Assembly: GCA_018466975.1 (NCBI GenBank) | Contig: JAENRS010000017.1 | Location: 592,335-656,334, forward strand | Source of the DNA: Sparassis latifolia | Lineage: Eukaryota > Basidiomycota > Agaricomycetes > Polyporales > Sparassidaceae | Reading direction: 5' to 3' | Length of the DNA: 64,000 nucleotides | In this document: positions 1-12,599 of the stretch, one piece after another | Position numbering within the stretch: position 1 is the stretch's first letter | Layout: each line of letters starts with the position of its first letter | Program-made: the position numbers and the translations under genes | Notes under the pieces: generated by a model | Databases searched by the model: none | Told to the model about the DNA's origin: nothing | Seen by the model: the letters and a program-made list of their open reading frames with translations, nothing else

Positions 1-866
1 ACTGTGACCGACAATGCATACTCGCAAGGTCTCATCACCGCGGACGAGGTCGGCATTTCTTTCGAGCCCACGACCTCGGTGTCAGACACCAACGGCGAGA
101 TTACCTTCGGCGGTGTCGATTCGAGCAAATACACTGGAACTCTCACCTACACGTCTCTGGCTTTTTTGCGATCCGCGTGCACCTGAGCTAATGAACTTGT
201 ACAGCGCAATCACAACCACAGAGCCCGCGAGTGAATACGTCGGCATTGACCAGACGGTCACGTACGGCACGAGTGACACGGAGATTCTGACGAGCTCCGC
301 TGGTATCGCTGATACCGGTACTACTCTGATCCTGCTTTCCCCCAGTCAGTTCATCCCAAATGTCATTCATACACATTGTCTCATTAGCGTTCATGTGTAG
401 GTGCCTATGACCGGTATGAGTCGGCGACTGGTTCCACTTACGATGACAATACTGGCCTTCTTCGTCTCACCACGGCTGAGTACGACAACCTCGAATCTCT
501 CAACTTCAACATCGGCGGCGTGAGTACTATGGATGTTCCTGTCGTAGTCTGAATTGACGCCCCCATTCCTGCAGACCACCTACGAGTTCACTGCCAACGC
601 CCAGATCTGGCCACGTTCTGTGAGCATAGTCTTCTCCTGACCGAATATCCTTTGACCCAAATCCGCGTGTGCAGCTGAACGAGGACATCGGAGGCACCTC
701 CGAGTACGTGTACCTCATTGTCAACGACCTCGGCGATACCGCGGAGACTGGCTTCGAATTTATCAACGGCATGACCTTCCTCGAGCGCTTCTACTTCGTG
801 TACAACTCCGGCTCCAGCGAGGTCGGCTTCGCCACAACCTCTTACACGACCGCGACCACCAACTAG
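1..866 (+). CDS. Pepsin-like (A1) aspartic peptidase, C-terminal part, cut by the window edge
   Basis: This is the C-terminal lobe of a secreted aspartic peptidase of the polyporopepsin type. Five exons fit in phase: 1-152, 205-344, 401-519, 575-619 and 675-866, with GT..AG introns of 52-56 nt, giving 215 residues and then TAG. The second catalytic aspartate is in IADTGTTL (exon 2). Upstream comes the usual GGVDSSKYTG stretch, and the last exon has the family's late motif with GMTFLERFYFVYN before the end. The first catalytic Asp, flap and signal peptide lie left of the window, so activity cannot be judged. Family knowledge: these enzymes are exported and digest protein at acid pH. Nothing looks broken in the visible part. 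Confidence 0.9.
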
Positions 867-1149
867 ACGTTTCTTCGATGGGACTCAGGCTTTCTGACAA
901 CGAATGAGAGGTGATGAGTATATAGGTTCGACGTTGTATCATAGTCATGAAGAACGAATATGGATATAAAATTCGGTGTTGATCCATTGTGCGCTCTATG
1001 CTCACCAGAAGGTGAGGCAGTAAATACAACCTACTAGTACATGATATGATTCCGTTTATCTGGTAACGAAGCGATGACACGCTATTCTACAGTACTAACG
1101 GTATATCTAGGATCCACGGAAGACAACGAGACATACCCCACCCCTAAAT

Positions 1150-2550
1150 CTACTCTTTCGCCCCCTTCCGCGCCAATGCAAGCTCAGGCTCTCCGTGGCT
1201 GTCCTGCGTCTTCGTCTTCGTCTCGTCTCGCACCTTCCACCGGTGCTCGTCGTAATCCTCCGCGATCTCCCCAATCTCCTTACGTAGCCGCTTCGCCTCG
1301 CTCACGAGATCGGTCCAGCGGTCGATGTCGAGCCCTTGCGCTTGGTAGAGCACCTCTCTGCGTGCAGAGATAGAGCGCTGCAATACTGAGGAATAGGAAA
1401 CTTCGCGCCCTTGGTAAAGGAACCTACGTCGTCTCGTTAACTTTACCCCAGTAGGAGCAGATTTGAGACGAACCACAGGTATCCAAGAATAACGGTCGAT
1501 AGACCGGAGCATCACGCCCCTATAAATAGTCAGAGAAATATTAACGAAAACCCTCATGGAGATACGCACCAACCGAAATCCCAGAACGTCAAGCGAGCAA
1601 CCGCCGTCCAGTACACCACGAGCATACCGAACCCACCCATCGCCATCCTGCGGGCACCTCGGTCAGCCTCAGTGTCGCACTTACGTTTGAGATCCTTTTT
1701 CCTCTTCAGATCCTCCTCGATCACAGTTAAGCGCCGCCTCAGGAACCGCGTACGATCTTCGAACGAGGGGATCTCCACACGAATGCTGGACCGCGCATCC
1801 TGGGAAGGATGAGCATTGGTGCCTGCGCTCCCCTCTCTAGGTCCCGCCACCTGCGTGTACTGCTCATCCTCCACACAGATCTCAAATTCGGTAGTACGAG
1901 CCGCGTCCCGAATAAAGTCTGCTACATCAGTCGAGTCGGACCACTGGTAGGTCTTCCCACCCGGGGAGGTACTCCGGAAGGAGATAGTTGGCGTAGCAGG
2001 CGCGAGTGAGGCGGCGATGAGCCGGCTGAGATGTGAGAGCGGCTGCGAGGGGTGTAGCAGGAAGATCGTAGGTGGGGGGAGCTTTGCTACAACGGAAGAG
2101 GGGCTCGACGTGCGGGATTGCAGCTGTGATGCCTTGCTGCATGTCCTCAGATGCCCTAGCGGGAGGATGAGCTTGAAGAGATGGGATGACGTCGGTGACA
2201 ATTTGCCTGTCGCACATTCCATTATTCATTTTGGCTCCATCGCCGCTTCAAATATTGGGACATCATACCTTTGCCATCTGTGGTAGATTGGAGATCATCT
2301 GCTGCCACTTGGGAAGCGTCGTTGCCAGAATCCCCTGCTGCATCAGTGTCCTTCCACTTCTCCTTCCTAGACGCCTCCGCCAGAAAACGCGAGTGACCAA
2401 CGCTGGTGTTCTCGATATCCTGAGCCGTTGACTGCCTCCTTCTCTGAGCCATTGGGAGATTATTGATGGCCTCAATAGACGCGTAGGTTGGCATCGAATC
2501 ACCAGCCGCTCAGGACGAAACACGGACATCGTACTCGTTCGTGCAATCAT
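1150..2550 (-). CDS. Mitochondrial calcium uniporter (MCU) homologue, selectivity-filter segment apparently missing
   Basis: The order of recognisable blocks is that of fungal MCU, the inner-membrane Ca2+ channel: a Ser/Arg-rich N-terminus suited to mitochondrial import (about 2400-2550), PTSSHLFKLILPLG, LLHPSQPLSHLSRLI, a coiled region RRRLTVIEEDLKRK, TM1 (MLVVYWTAVARLTFWDFGW), TM2 (STVILGYLW) and a basic tail after FLYQGREVSYSSVL. Introns lie near 2219-2268, 1527-1575 and 1423-1472. Between TM1 and TM2 the invariant D-x-M-E-P loop should occur, but about 1503-1526 offers only a GVM-like remnant and the frame changes there, as if about 17 nt were lost. The N-terminal join near 2460-2510 needs either a short intron or another shift. 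Either the gene is dead or the sequence has an error; the family assignment itself is firm. Confidence 0.78.
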
Positions 2551-2841
2551 CGTGCTTCCGCTCAGCGTTGATTTAAATTATGAGAACGTACCGCTTCAAT
2601 GTCCTGGTGACCACGGTACCTGGTCCCGTACTTCAGCGCATAACAATTCTTAGGGGAAACAGCGAGTGCAATGCGAATGTATTGGATGCTTTCTGGTCAA
2701 GGTGACTCGGACGTATCCTCAGCGTCAACGTGGAGCCGGGCCGGTGGGTTATCATAATTAGTCTACTGTCCAAATTTAGTAAGCGTAGTAATCGTTCCGG
2801 CAACAAGTTACTATACTTTATACTGTAACTGCCTGTGATCG

Positions 2842-3870
2842 ATGAACAGGCCTGAATGTGGTTCATATTCCCACCCGACTTGGACTTCTACATATGTGCA
2901 GTATAGCAGAACACAGGAGGACTTACACGATGCCCTGGACTCTGACGAAGAATCAGGACGAGACATGGAGAACGACCTTGCAATGGATAGAACCCTCGCA
3001 GGACTGAGACTGCGACCTCTTCATTCAAGATTGTGATTGAATCGTTCGTGCAGGTATCGAAGTTTGGACCACTGGAAGGCAGTGCGTACCGATATCTTCG
3101 CACCGCCGATGTTGTAGTACATCTTTTTAGGCTTCCTAAGCGCCGAAGGACGACGAGGATGACCTACATATCGCTTAGGCAATCCGGCAGATGTATCTCT
3201 GATGGAACAGTGTCGCACAAGTAGCCTGGGACTGGAGAGATCAATGCGCAATCAGCGGAGGCGCAGGCGGCGCCCCCGCACATTATTACAGTTTTACGGG
3301 ATAATCAGGTACACATCTCGAAGCCATTTATAAGGGAAGGGGTAGCAGTCGTTACGTGAGCTACAAATAAATTAGTTCATCCAGCCCATGAAGATTGTGA
3401 ATGAATTTGACAGTGAAGTAAGTGTCTTCCAGTACAACCTCATATATAGAGACCTTTCTCGAAGAAATATCTTTGTGGATGAATACAACAGTATCCGCTT
3501 GATCGACTTTGAGTCATCGCTATCCAGAAGAAAGACAAAAACCCTGGGCATGATATTGACATACCGGTCAGTCATTGCAATCTATGCGGCAAATCAAGAC
3601 AAGAAGTCCATATGGGTGAAAAAGAAGAGATACAGTTGGCGCGGGTGCGGAGGATATAATGAAAGTGGGAGCACCTCAGGCTCGTTGAACTCGAGGCCGA
3701 TGTCGAGCAAGTGAAAGAATTGCTGCAGAGGAACGAAGGGGGAGACGCAGACGAATTCACCTGGAAGGGCCTCGCGTATATTCTCCGGACACCATCACAC
3801 GTCCTGAAGCCCAGTCAAAATGCTATATTGCGAGGTCGAGCCAAAACTAACAGGAGCGCAGAAGTTCGCC
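2842..3870 (+). pseudogene. Decayed kinase-like gene
   Basis: Around 3440-3520 the translation has a kinase catalytic-loop pattern, YRDLSRRNIFVD followed by IRLIDFESS, like the H-x-D-L..N / I-D-F-E signature of fungal kinase-like and APH-type proteins. The first position of the HxD-type motif is Tyr, not His. A charged, coiled C-terminal stretch (HLRLVELEADVEQVKELLQ) follows at about 3670-3730, but TAA and TGA codons at 3657-3662 separate it from the preceding frame. Upstream open stretches at 2842-3230 may be N-lobe remains, though I cannot align them. I see no intact start-to-stop model and read it as a pseudogene. Confidence 0.38.
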
Positions 3871-6600
3871 TTATGTAATGAATAATCGAAGCAGGTCGCA
3901 GCTGCTCGAAGGCGGAGCGACAACCTGCACTTTCATGTGCAAATTCTTGACTTGAGCTTGATCGCTTCATACATGTTTTCAGACTTAGTACACCCATAGC
4001 CAGCGAGCAGCTTGGTGTTCTCTGGTATCAGATGCATAGATGCACCCGCCGCACCGAACTTCTTGCCGCTGTCCACTCCGAGTCTGGCTGCCTTCCACTG
4101 GGGTAGCTCCCACTAATTCATCCTTATTCATGAATATGCTCAGAAAACATGTCAGCCAGAGAATCTCAGAGAATCCGCCAACCAACTTGCCATGAAACTG
4201 TAGGCGGTAGTACTTTGCAGAGCAAACTAAGTCACTGTAGTCTTTCGAGAAACAATAAGTATAACGGTCATGTGATCACCTCGAAGCGCGTCAACCGCGC
4301 TCTTCCACTCGTTTCCTTGTTTCCTCTCACAAGCTCACAGCGTTGCTCATGCTCTCATACTCTCCGTCACCACAAACACGTATGGGAGATTGCCAGTCTC
4401 TTCTTCTGTTTCTTTAGATTTCATGAGCCATCCCTTTTTCAAGTTCTGAAACACTGGATACCTTTGACGACAACGACATAGCCCCTATCGTGGATGCGAC
4501 GAACCCAAGTCATGTTTTCATGGAGCACGGCAACTTCAAATTTAACTCGAGCTGACAACCTTCTGGATCTAGTACACCTTACGCAGCAGCCATGTAGTGG
4601 TTGCAATATGCCATCATGGGACCTCCCTGCGCGGGAAGTAAACTCACAGCTAACTCATTGATAGCCTGTCCTGGTGCCTACCAGTTGCAGCACTTGGAGA
4701 GCCCAAGGTGAGCATCCCATCATCACAATCTGCACTGTCCACTAAATTATGCCATCAAAATTTATTGACAGGGATTCCGGAAAGCCAGCGCATGAGCGTG
4801 AAAAGGTGAAGGTGGGTTCGCTGTACATTTCAATTTGGCGTGTCTGACTTTGCAATACACGTATCCTCTGACATCACTTAGTAGCGACCACAACAAGATC
4901 ACGAGCAGTTCAGGAGCAGCAGGCGGGGCGGTGGGCGGGGTGCGATCGGCGGGCAGGGTACGAGCGAGCGCGTGGATGCGAGCAGCAGGCGGGTATGAGC
5001 AGCGGGTGGGGGGGAGCAGCGGGTACGAGCAGCGGGTGGATACGAGCAGCGGATGGGTACGAGCAGCGGGTGGGTACGAGCAGCGGGTGGGTATGAGCAG
5101 CGGGCAGGGGGGCGAGCAGCGAGCGGGCTGGTATGCGACGGTATGTGCAGGACGGACCACGTCGAAGCAGAGCGAGCGGTAACGAAGTAGAACGAACTGT
5201 AACTCGTTCAATCGAATTTCTACTAGCTATTACAAAAATAGGAGGCTTTTTCAACAAAAGTACGACCTGGTTCGATTTCTATCATTGTTGTTGCGAGCAC
5301 CTCGATCTGACGTGAACTGCTTCGTCTCGCTTCGTCCAGGATATCATATAGTTCACTTTTCGTACGAGATCGAAGCAGAACGCGGCGTTGACCTGGTTCG
5401 TTCTGCTTCGCCCTCGCAATACGGCATTTTGACTGGGCCTGAAGTACTGAACGGTCAGGCATAGTATTGGGATGGGGGGGCCTGCTCTGTGATACAAGCT
5501 TATAAGCTACACGCGCGCGTGTCCTCCCGCATTCCACAGAATAGAACTTAATCGAATCGAGCCGGAACCACGAGTCTCTCGCCGCTGAATTCTCCCCCAG
5601 CTCGCAGAGTTTTCAGGGAACACCTTTGCTCGAGAAGTACTTTTCGTCTGAGTCGCAAGCAGTAGATGAATCTTTCTTTACAAGTTCTCCGGAATTAGAG
5701 CATCGAGAGTGGTCAAAGTGCTGGCGACCGTATTCAATATTTGTCGTGTCCAAGTCTAAAATGGTGATCAGCCCGAAAATCTTCGCGCCACCACGAGAAT
5801 GTCTCGTGACCGCGACTTCAATATTTCAATCGCCAAACCTTCGCAGCGAGAGACCGGCTGGCCTACGATTCTCAGGCTCAGGCCTGGGATCATCGGCTAC
5901 ATTCTAGATGTCATATTTTTGGAGCCATGATATACGGAGTGGTCGGTGCGTGAATCCGGTACAACATCATCTGACGGCAAGTTTGAGTAAACTGAAGTGT
6001 TCGGTACGTATGATGACTTGATTGTACGTTCAAAAGCATCACTGAAGTTGCTCTAGTAAAGTCTTACAGGAGTTAGTGGGAGTGTTCTGAATGTTGTCGG
6101 TCAAATGTAGGGGACCGAATGCCATGGCATTAGGAGCGGGCTCTCTGGATCAAGGGTTGCCAGTTAAAATAAAAAGAGGAGGTCGCGCTGGCCCTGAAGT
6201 AGAGACAAAGTTTCTATTTCGCAACGTCTCCAGTGCTCGCATGAGCGGCATATTATCAAGGTAACCCTTCGAAATTCATTAATAGACGTGGCGCTCTCTG
6301 ATGCTTTTCATCTTCTCTTGGTCGTAGAACTGCCAATGGGGCCACCGGGAGCCGCTGCGGTCTCCCACTTTTTCCCGCGCCGTGCCGCATACCCCGCATC
6401 CACGTTATCGAGATGCCCCATGACTTGGACCTGTATAAAGATCGACGCTCATCAAGTGTCTACGAGAATTTGCAGACTTACTCATGAAATTCAGACCGTA
6501 TCTCCAACACGCGGACGCTTTCCTGCTACAAAGGGTCGGAAGACTTCACGAATTTCCACTCCGTCGTCCCTCCCTTGCTGTATTCGGGCCTTCATTCCAA
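3871..6600. other. Intergenic, no convincing gene
   Basis: Apart from the 17-bp minisatellite near 5 kb I find nothing I can name. The open stretch at 4835-5182 is only the translated GC-rich repeat. A 93-codon open stretch at 5626-5907 lacks recognisable motifs. The segment 5140-5420 has several scattered copies of a CGAAGCAGAACG-like word in both orientations, possibly remains of a repeat. Confidence 0.5.
4994..5108. repeat. 17-bp minisatellite, about 6 copies
   Basis: Five exact-length units run 5024-5108 with consensus TACGAGCAGCGGGTGGG, with one or two bases changing per unit. A further unit at 4994-5010 is separated by an irregular 13-nt piece. G/C skew is strong. Confidence 0.85.
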
Positions 6601-8529
6601 ATGCGCAGCTTCTTGATTGGATCTCCTAGTCTTTCTGGGCGTGCGCTGTCGCGTTTGATCAGTCTGGCATGTTCAGTCGCTTTTATCCTATTTGGTTATG
6701 GTGCGCCGTCAAAGTTTAAAGTACTCGTCCTGCCTGTATTAACAACTGCAATAGAACAGGGAGTAATGGGCGGTATTATCACTGGCCCGGCCTTCACGCA
6801 ACAGTTCCCCTCGATCAACACCACCACGGGTAATGGTAATACTCAGCTGCAGGGATTCACGGTTGCCATTTACAACATCGGATGCTGGGCCGGCTCTTTG
6901 CTTACCATGGTGGTTGGAGAACGTTTGGGTCGGAAGAAGACTATCATCGTTGGTGCTACCGTTCTTGCCATTGGGACGGTGATTCAATGCTCGTCTTACA
7001 GCCTCGCACAGTTACTTGTGAGTTGCACTTCATTGCTGCGTTCCTTTCACATACCAATCTTGAAACTTTGCTAGGTTGGACGAATCATTACCGGCACGGG
7101 GAACGGCATCATCACTTCCACAATCCCTGTCTGGCATGCTGAACTATGCAAAGCAGAATCTAGAGGCAAGTTCGTTACCGTGGAACTCTCCACTAACGTT
7201 GTAAGTGGTCACGTCTTGACGTTGTTGCACAGCTGTGTCTGAGCGACTCTATCCCCTCTCTAGGGCGGAGTTGCGGTGGCGTACTGGGTTGACTACGGCA
7301 TGGGATACGTCAACAGTGGTGCGCAATGGCGCTTCCCGATCGCCCTGCAGGTCTTCTTTGCGCTGTCGACCGTCTCCCTCGTCACGTTCTTGCCAGAGAC
7401 TCCACGGTGGCTTCTCTCTCACGGCATGGATGCTGAGGCTAAAGACATCCTGACTCGTCTCCATGTCGAGGAGAATGCCTCGGCCGCGGAACGCGAACGT
7501 CTTGAAATTGTCGCGGCTATCGCACAGGAGCGGGAAGCCCAGGAGCGTCTGGGTGGCAAGGGGTGCGCTGCGCTATCATCTACATCCCATCAGGCTGACA
7601 TTATCTGATTTTCACTAGTTCCATCAGCACCATTTTCACCAATGGAGAACAGCGCTTCTTCTATAGAACCATGCTAAGCGTATGGGCAATGATCATGCAG
7701 CAACTCACCGGCATTAACTTGATCACGTACGCCACGGTCATCTCCACGACCTTTCATTTGACACTGATCATAATACCTCAGTTACTACGCTCCGTACATC
7801 TTCATCAAGAGTGTCAGGTTCTCCCAGAGGCTGTCGGCGCTCATGTCCGGCTTCCTGAGCTTGTTCTACTGGCTTTCAACCCTTCCTCCGATCTTCATGA
7901 TCGACAGGGTCGGTCGCCGCCCGCTACTGCTGATTGGCCTGATCGGCATGGCATGCGGCATGTTCGTCCTTGCAGGCACAACCTCTGTTGTGAGCTTCGC
8001 CCCTGGTGTCGTCGCGACGGTCGCGCTCTTCGCCTATGATTTCTTCTTCGGCATCGGATGGATCCCAGGCCCGTGGTTACTTGCTTCGGAGTACGCGCCG
8101 CTCACCATCCGCTCGCAATCCGCGGCGCTCGCGACGTCAGCCACCTGGATCTTTACGTTCTTGGTCGCCGAGATCACCCCAGTTGCAATTGACAATATCA
8201 GGTGGAAGACATACATCATCTTCGGTGTCTTCAATGTGGTGTTCTTCCCCATCGTTTACTACTTCTACCCTGAGGTGAGCTTTTTTTTCTCACTCTGCTA
8301 GCTCCGCAGTGTGTTGAGATCGCGACAACAGACGAAAGGCAAGACACTGGAGCAGATTGATTTACTTTTCTCCGGTCCGAAGGTGCTCATCGATATCTCG
8401 CAGGCGGAGCTGCTTGAGATGCAGGGCAAGCATATCGAGATGGCTGTCAAGGCGCGCAAGGTCGATGTCGACGAGTACGACGCCGAAAAGATGTCCACGA
8501 CGCATTACATCGAAGGGGCCAAGGTATAA
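6601..8529 (+). CDS. MFS hexose/sugar transporter
   Basis: A plasma-membrane sugar:H+ symporter of the fungal hexose-transporter type. Seven exons (6601-6700, 6755-7017, 7075-7200, 7264-7562, 7619-7726, 7782-8274, 8332-8529) add up to 528 residues with all phases correct. Sugar-porter signatures are present: FGYEQGVMGGI in TM1, GERLGRKK between TM2 and TM3, GRIITGTGNG in TM4, PETPRWLLSHG before the central loop, QQLTGINLITYYAP in TM7, DRVGRRPLL between TM8 and TM9, and PETKGKTLEQID after TM12 spanning the last intron. The ATG at 6601 gives the short cytosolic N-terminus usual for the family; the open frame further upstream has no membrane segment. The substrate (glucose, xylose or other) cannot be read from this. 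No breaks seen. Confidence 0.93.
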
Positions 8530-9615
8530 TCCCCACTCTTACAGGTTCAGTCCCAGAGGCCAACACGGGACTTAACTCTAACGTCAGCCGTGGTAAACGA
8601 GTTCACGGGGTCCCAAATTTCACTTTATAGTCGTATTTCTCTTAACTCTTCTCCAGAAGCCTGATCAGACCGTTTTTGCTGTAAACCAACCAGGCTTGAC
8701 ACTTAAAACCTGTATACCACGTCAAGTACATAGCTGTTGGATCTATCTTCTGACAGGTGTTGGCTCCAGCGAGATTGTCGCTGCCCAAGGTCCTTGGCCC
8801 CGGCCACTGCCACTGCAGGCGCGCTAGGTCGTTCGGGCCTGCTCTAACCTATGGTCCCTCGCATACGTGATTGAGCTCTCACCACGGTTTATCCCTGATA
8901 TATTTTCAAAACTTCAGGTGTAACTCAATGAGAAACCTGAGGGTGCCGTGTACCTGTCGTTGGTCGTTCGTATCTTGAGTCTAAATTTCCTTTTAGGGTG
9001 GTGGTCATGGTATGGGCCTTATACCATTGGGTGTATGCTCCCGTGTTTTCCCTCTGAATTTTGTCGCCGCAGGTCGTTGATGAAGATGATCCGATCCTTT
9101 GACCGATCCGCTGTATATCCTGTCTGACGTGTGACGCTTGTTGTCGGTGTCTCTGGCAGTACTAGCTACCGGATGTCTTAATATGAAGTCATAGAAGCGA
9201 GCAACTTGAACTACATAGCGGTCATAAGGAGCTGGAGTGTAGGAGTATTGAACCATGTTAACCTATAGAACATTCATACATTAATGAGTGGCCCAAGTCC
9301 TCTTAATAGTATCCAAACCATACATGATGGTCAGTTGGAGTTGGATCTGTAACCATCGCACTCGGCGGATTCGTACACTTTCCCGCTCCTCTTTGCGCCC
9401 CCGCTCCATCAAGTACGCCCATCACATCCTACACCTCCTACCTCTCCTTGTTCATCCCCTTTTCCTCCCCGCCTAACACATCCCAACTCACCTCCCTCTT
9501 TACTCTAGCTGCCTTGTATAAAGTAGGTCTCTGTACGAAATGTGATTGTCGGCGCCCTTCAAGTTCGGGTCTCAGTTGAGTGACGACAGACCTATCCCGA
9601 TGGGAAGAAAGTGCT
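8530..9615. other. Intergenic between the sugar transporter and the permease
   Basis: The two genes converge, so this holds their 3' ends. I see no coding signal, structured RNA or clear repeat. Confidence 0.5.
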
Positions 9616-11805
9616 CTACTGCTTGTCAGAGACTTCATCCGATGGTCCATATTCGTCGTCAGAGAACGTGCTGACCGGACCAGTGAAGTGGAAGCGCCCC
9701 CACAACGTCCAGCAAAAGCCGACAATTATGATCACGCCGCCTATGGCGACGATAGCGTAGTTCATGTTGAGGGAATTCACCGGACGTGCTGTCGGCAGAA
9801 TGAATAAAACGCAGATGAACACTGAGAACTGCAAGCAGAGTAGTCTCGATTGAAAATGAGCGTGAAAGCGTGGAATGGCTCACTAGCAAGCTTGCGAGAT
9901 TAATCGGCCACGACCAGGCGCCTAGGTCGAAGGGACCACGTATAGGGAGGCTTTGCAGGTAGAAGACAAGGATACGAATCTGATTAACTCAGATGGAGGT
10001 GGTAAAACTTTACCACTCACGATGACGGCCAGAACACGCGGATAAGGATAGGTTGAAGATAGCTTAGCATGACAGCGATGGCAGCGGATGACAAGATAGC
10101 ATTGAACTGACAAGGTATATTCAGCGAGTAGGCAGCAGTGTTGGTATTTGCATCACGTACTGCAATGGCAGAACCAATGTAAGCGCACGAAATGATGCAT
10201 CCTATCAACACCGATGTCCAGATACCCCAGTATGGCGCCTGATACTTATTGAGGGTCATGAACTGCTTCTTGAGCGGGAAAGCGTTGTCTCTCGACAGCG
10301 CGTAGAACAGCCGCGAACTGGCGGTGAACGCCGTGACGGCAGCCATGAACTGGGCGAGCGCGACCACGGTCAAACACATAAGGGTTAGACGCTTGCCGAC
10401 CGCGTCGTAGTATAGCTGAGCAATTGGGATGGCGTAGGATGTAGCCTGGACACTGGCAATGCTTTGGACGGAGAAGAGGAGCGCGAGCATATACGCTAGG
10501 CCTATCAGCCAGGAGCCTAAGATGCTTCCGACAACGGCAATAGGTGCAAGAAACTCAGCGCGCTTCGCTTCCTCAGCCACTTGCGCGGCAGTCTCACAGC
10601 CTTCGAGAGTGTACACAGCCTGAAAATTGGGTCTGATATAGAATGGCAGGCGAGATATCGAGAAATCCTACCTGTAGGAAACCAAGCAAGACTACGAAGC
10701 CTCTGTTACCCCAACCAGTAAAGCTGCCCTCGCCATCTCAGTATACATATAGCGTCCTCCAAGAGGTTTGTTACGTACTTTTCGTAGTCGGTGAAGACAA
10801 ACGCCGCTGAATTCTAGCTCCGACATAGACCCATGCGATCAGTTCATAATCACGATGTTGCCGCGCAGAACACCCCACCTTCACTGGGGCCTTCACTAGG
10901 AGTGTGATCACAAGTACAAATGTTCCACCGAGGGTCCACCAGAGATTGAATGAACTCATTGCACCTATGGCTCGCGTTCCGATTGTATTGATTATGCCGG
11001 AGGCAATGTTAACGCCCCACGCAATGGCAGCTATCTCCACCCTCGTAAGCGTGCGGCCCTGGCCGACTTCGGCCAGAGATGCTAAATAAAGTGCGACACT
11101 GTAAAACTAGTTCAGAGGGAATACGGTATAACTATTGTAATCGATGTTACCTGAGGTTCCCCGACGTCCCAGTGAATACCATAGCAATGCTGTAAATCCA
11201 ACCCGTCTGAAAAATACGCGCATTTATTAGTAGGCAGTTTTAGGCGACAAGTTATGCCCTGAAACTGACGCAGACTGGTCAACGGTGTCAGACGCAAGCG
11301 AGCTCTCCACGGGGGTATCGTAAGTCAACTCACAACCTAAGATCGGAGAATCTGGTTTCATCTTGCAAACCCAAAAATACAAACCTCCCATAGTGGGACT
11401 ACGTATATCAGTTCGTCGGGAGAATAGTTTAGTAAATATAGAATACCTACTATGCGCTACATATCTCCGCCAAGGATAGCGCAATGAGCAGCATGAACAA
11501 GCTACAAATCTGCAATTATGAGGTTGAGGATTAACTTGGGACCATCTACGATGCCAAACGCACATTCCATCCCCAGAACAGGCCTAGCGGTCCTCCGGAG
11601 AACAAGCCTGTTTGGAATGCGCTACTCATACCTGTCAAAATACCGATGGCGCAGAATGAGATGCCTAGCACCCTACGAGTGACATGTCGCGGCGAAATTC
11701 GCTTTTGTACCCCAGATCGTGTAGCCGCCTATCCGAGGCATCTCCTACTGCCTTCGCAGATGCAGGGCTCTCAACTCGCTCGATATCCATTTTCTCCGAG
11801 TTCAT
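9616..11805 (-). CDS. Amino-acid/GABA-type permease (APC superfamily), one apparent frameshift
   Basis: A 12-TM amino-acid permease. From the ATG at 11805 the N-terminus reads MNSEKMDIERVESP..LGYKSEFRRDMSL, the usual cytosolic lead. Later blocks are typical: GILTGMSSAF, GGPLGLFWGW, LAEICSAYPTMGGLY across an intron, TGWIYSIAMVFTGTSG, TLEGCETAAQVAEE and ALSRDNAFP. The C-terminus ends in acidic/Ser residues (FSDDEYGPSDEVSDKQ). About nine introns, most near 50 nt; the one at about 9963-10020 needs a less usual AAAG acceptor. Near 11,672 one base seems missing: CTC GTA GGG runs into a TAG, whereas a shift by one nucleotide restores VLGISFCAIG. No intron can explain it. This is either an inactive allele or a sequence error. 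The transported amino acid is unknown. Confidence 0.85.
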
Positions 11806-12599
11806 CGGCTAAGAATCGCGCAGAGGAGAGCTTGGTTGAATAACAGCGCGGGAAGGGAGATGGGCTTCTGAATCCTCGGCTCTCCCATATCTATAGCACC
11901 GAAGTATGCGAGAGATATCGACTACGAGTCGATATGGGCGCCACGCGATAAGGCAGATGCCCTTCAACCTCGATCACTGTTCATCCCACTATGATAAGCT
12001 GTAATAGCACTGATAGGCATGCCCACTGTCAACCGAGTCTACACAGGCTCGCAGAATAGTTCGGGCTGGATCAAACACAAGGCACCCCGAGGTGTCCAGT
12101 ATCTGGCCGGACGTCAGCTGAACAGGATTGCAAAAAAATCCCCAGGGAAGGATGAAGCCTGATACTAGTAATTAGTCTCCGTTCTACAGCGTGTTGCATA
12201 TGTAATTGCAATCATGCAACACGCTGTAACCAACTCGAAATTGGGCGCCTGCGCGACCCACGTGACAATGATGGGCGTCAGCGTGCTGCCGCGCCGCCGG
12301 CAACTTAAACTCATGGTTTCATCTTTATTTGACTGGAGTTGCAAGCATTTTGCGTTCCTTTAGCACCGACAAGAATCACGTTCGAAGGGATCTGTGTATA
12401 CATTTGTACACCTAAATCTCATTCGGGTTGTTGCAGGCGTACTGAATCCCAAGTTTACTTATAACGACTTGCGCAGCAATTAGGCTTCCAGTTGTGTCGA
12501 GGTACGAACCGTGCTCGGTTCTTCTAGGACATTACCCTGATAGAATATTTCTTGCATGTCTAACCATGAAGGCCCTGAAACTGATGCGTCGTGAACAGG
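11806..12599. promoter_or_regulatory. Divergent upstream region shared by the permease and GWT1
   Basis: About 800 nt between two genes that point away from each other, so both promoters must be here. It contains a 14-bp perfect hairpin at 12186-12227. No TATA or known operator can be named with confidence. Confidence 0.4.
12186..12227. repeat. Inverted repeat, 14-bp perfect arms
   Basis: ACAGCGTGTTGCAT at 12186-12199 is matched exactly by its complement at 12214-12227 around a 14-nt AT-rich spacer that itself contains TAATTGCAAT. Confidence 0.85.

Noticed and set aside
4835..5257. Overlapping open frames on both strands near 5 kb
   Set aside because: They translate the 17-bp GC-rich repeat and show no protein motif.
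5130..5420. Possible LTR or repeat with CGAAGCAGAACG words
   Set aside because: Words are scattered in both directions without consistent spacing, ends or target duplication.
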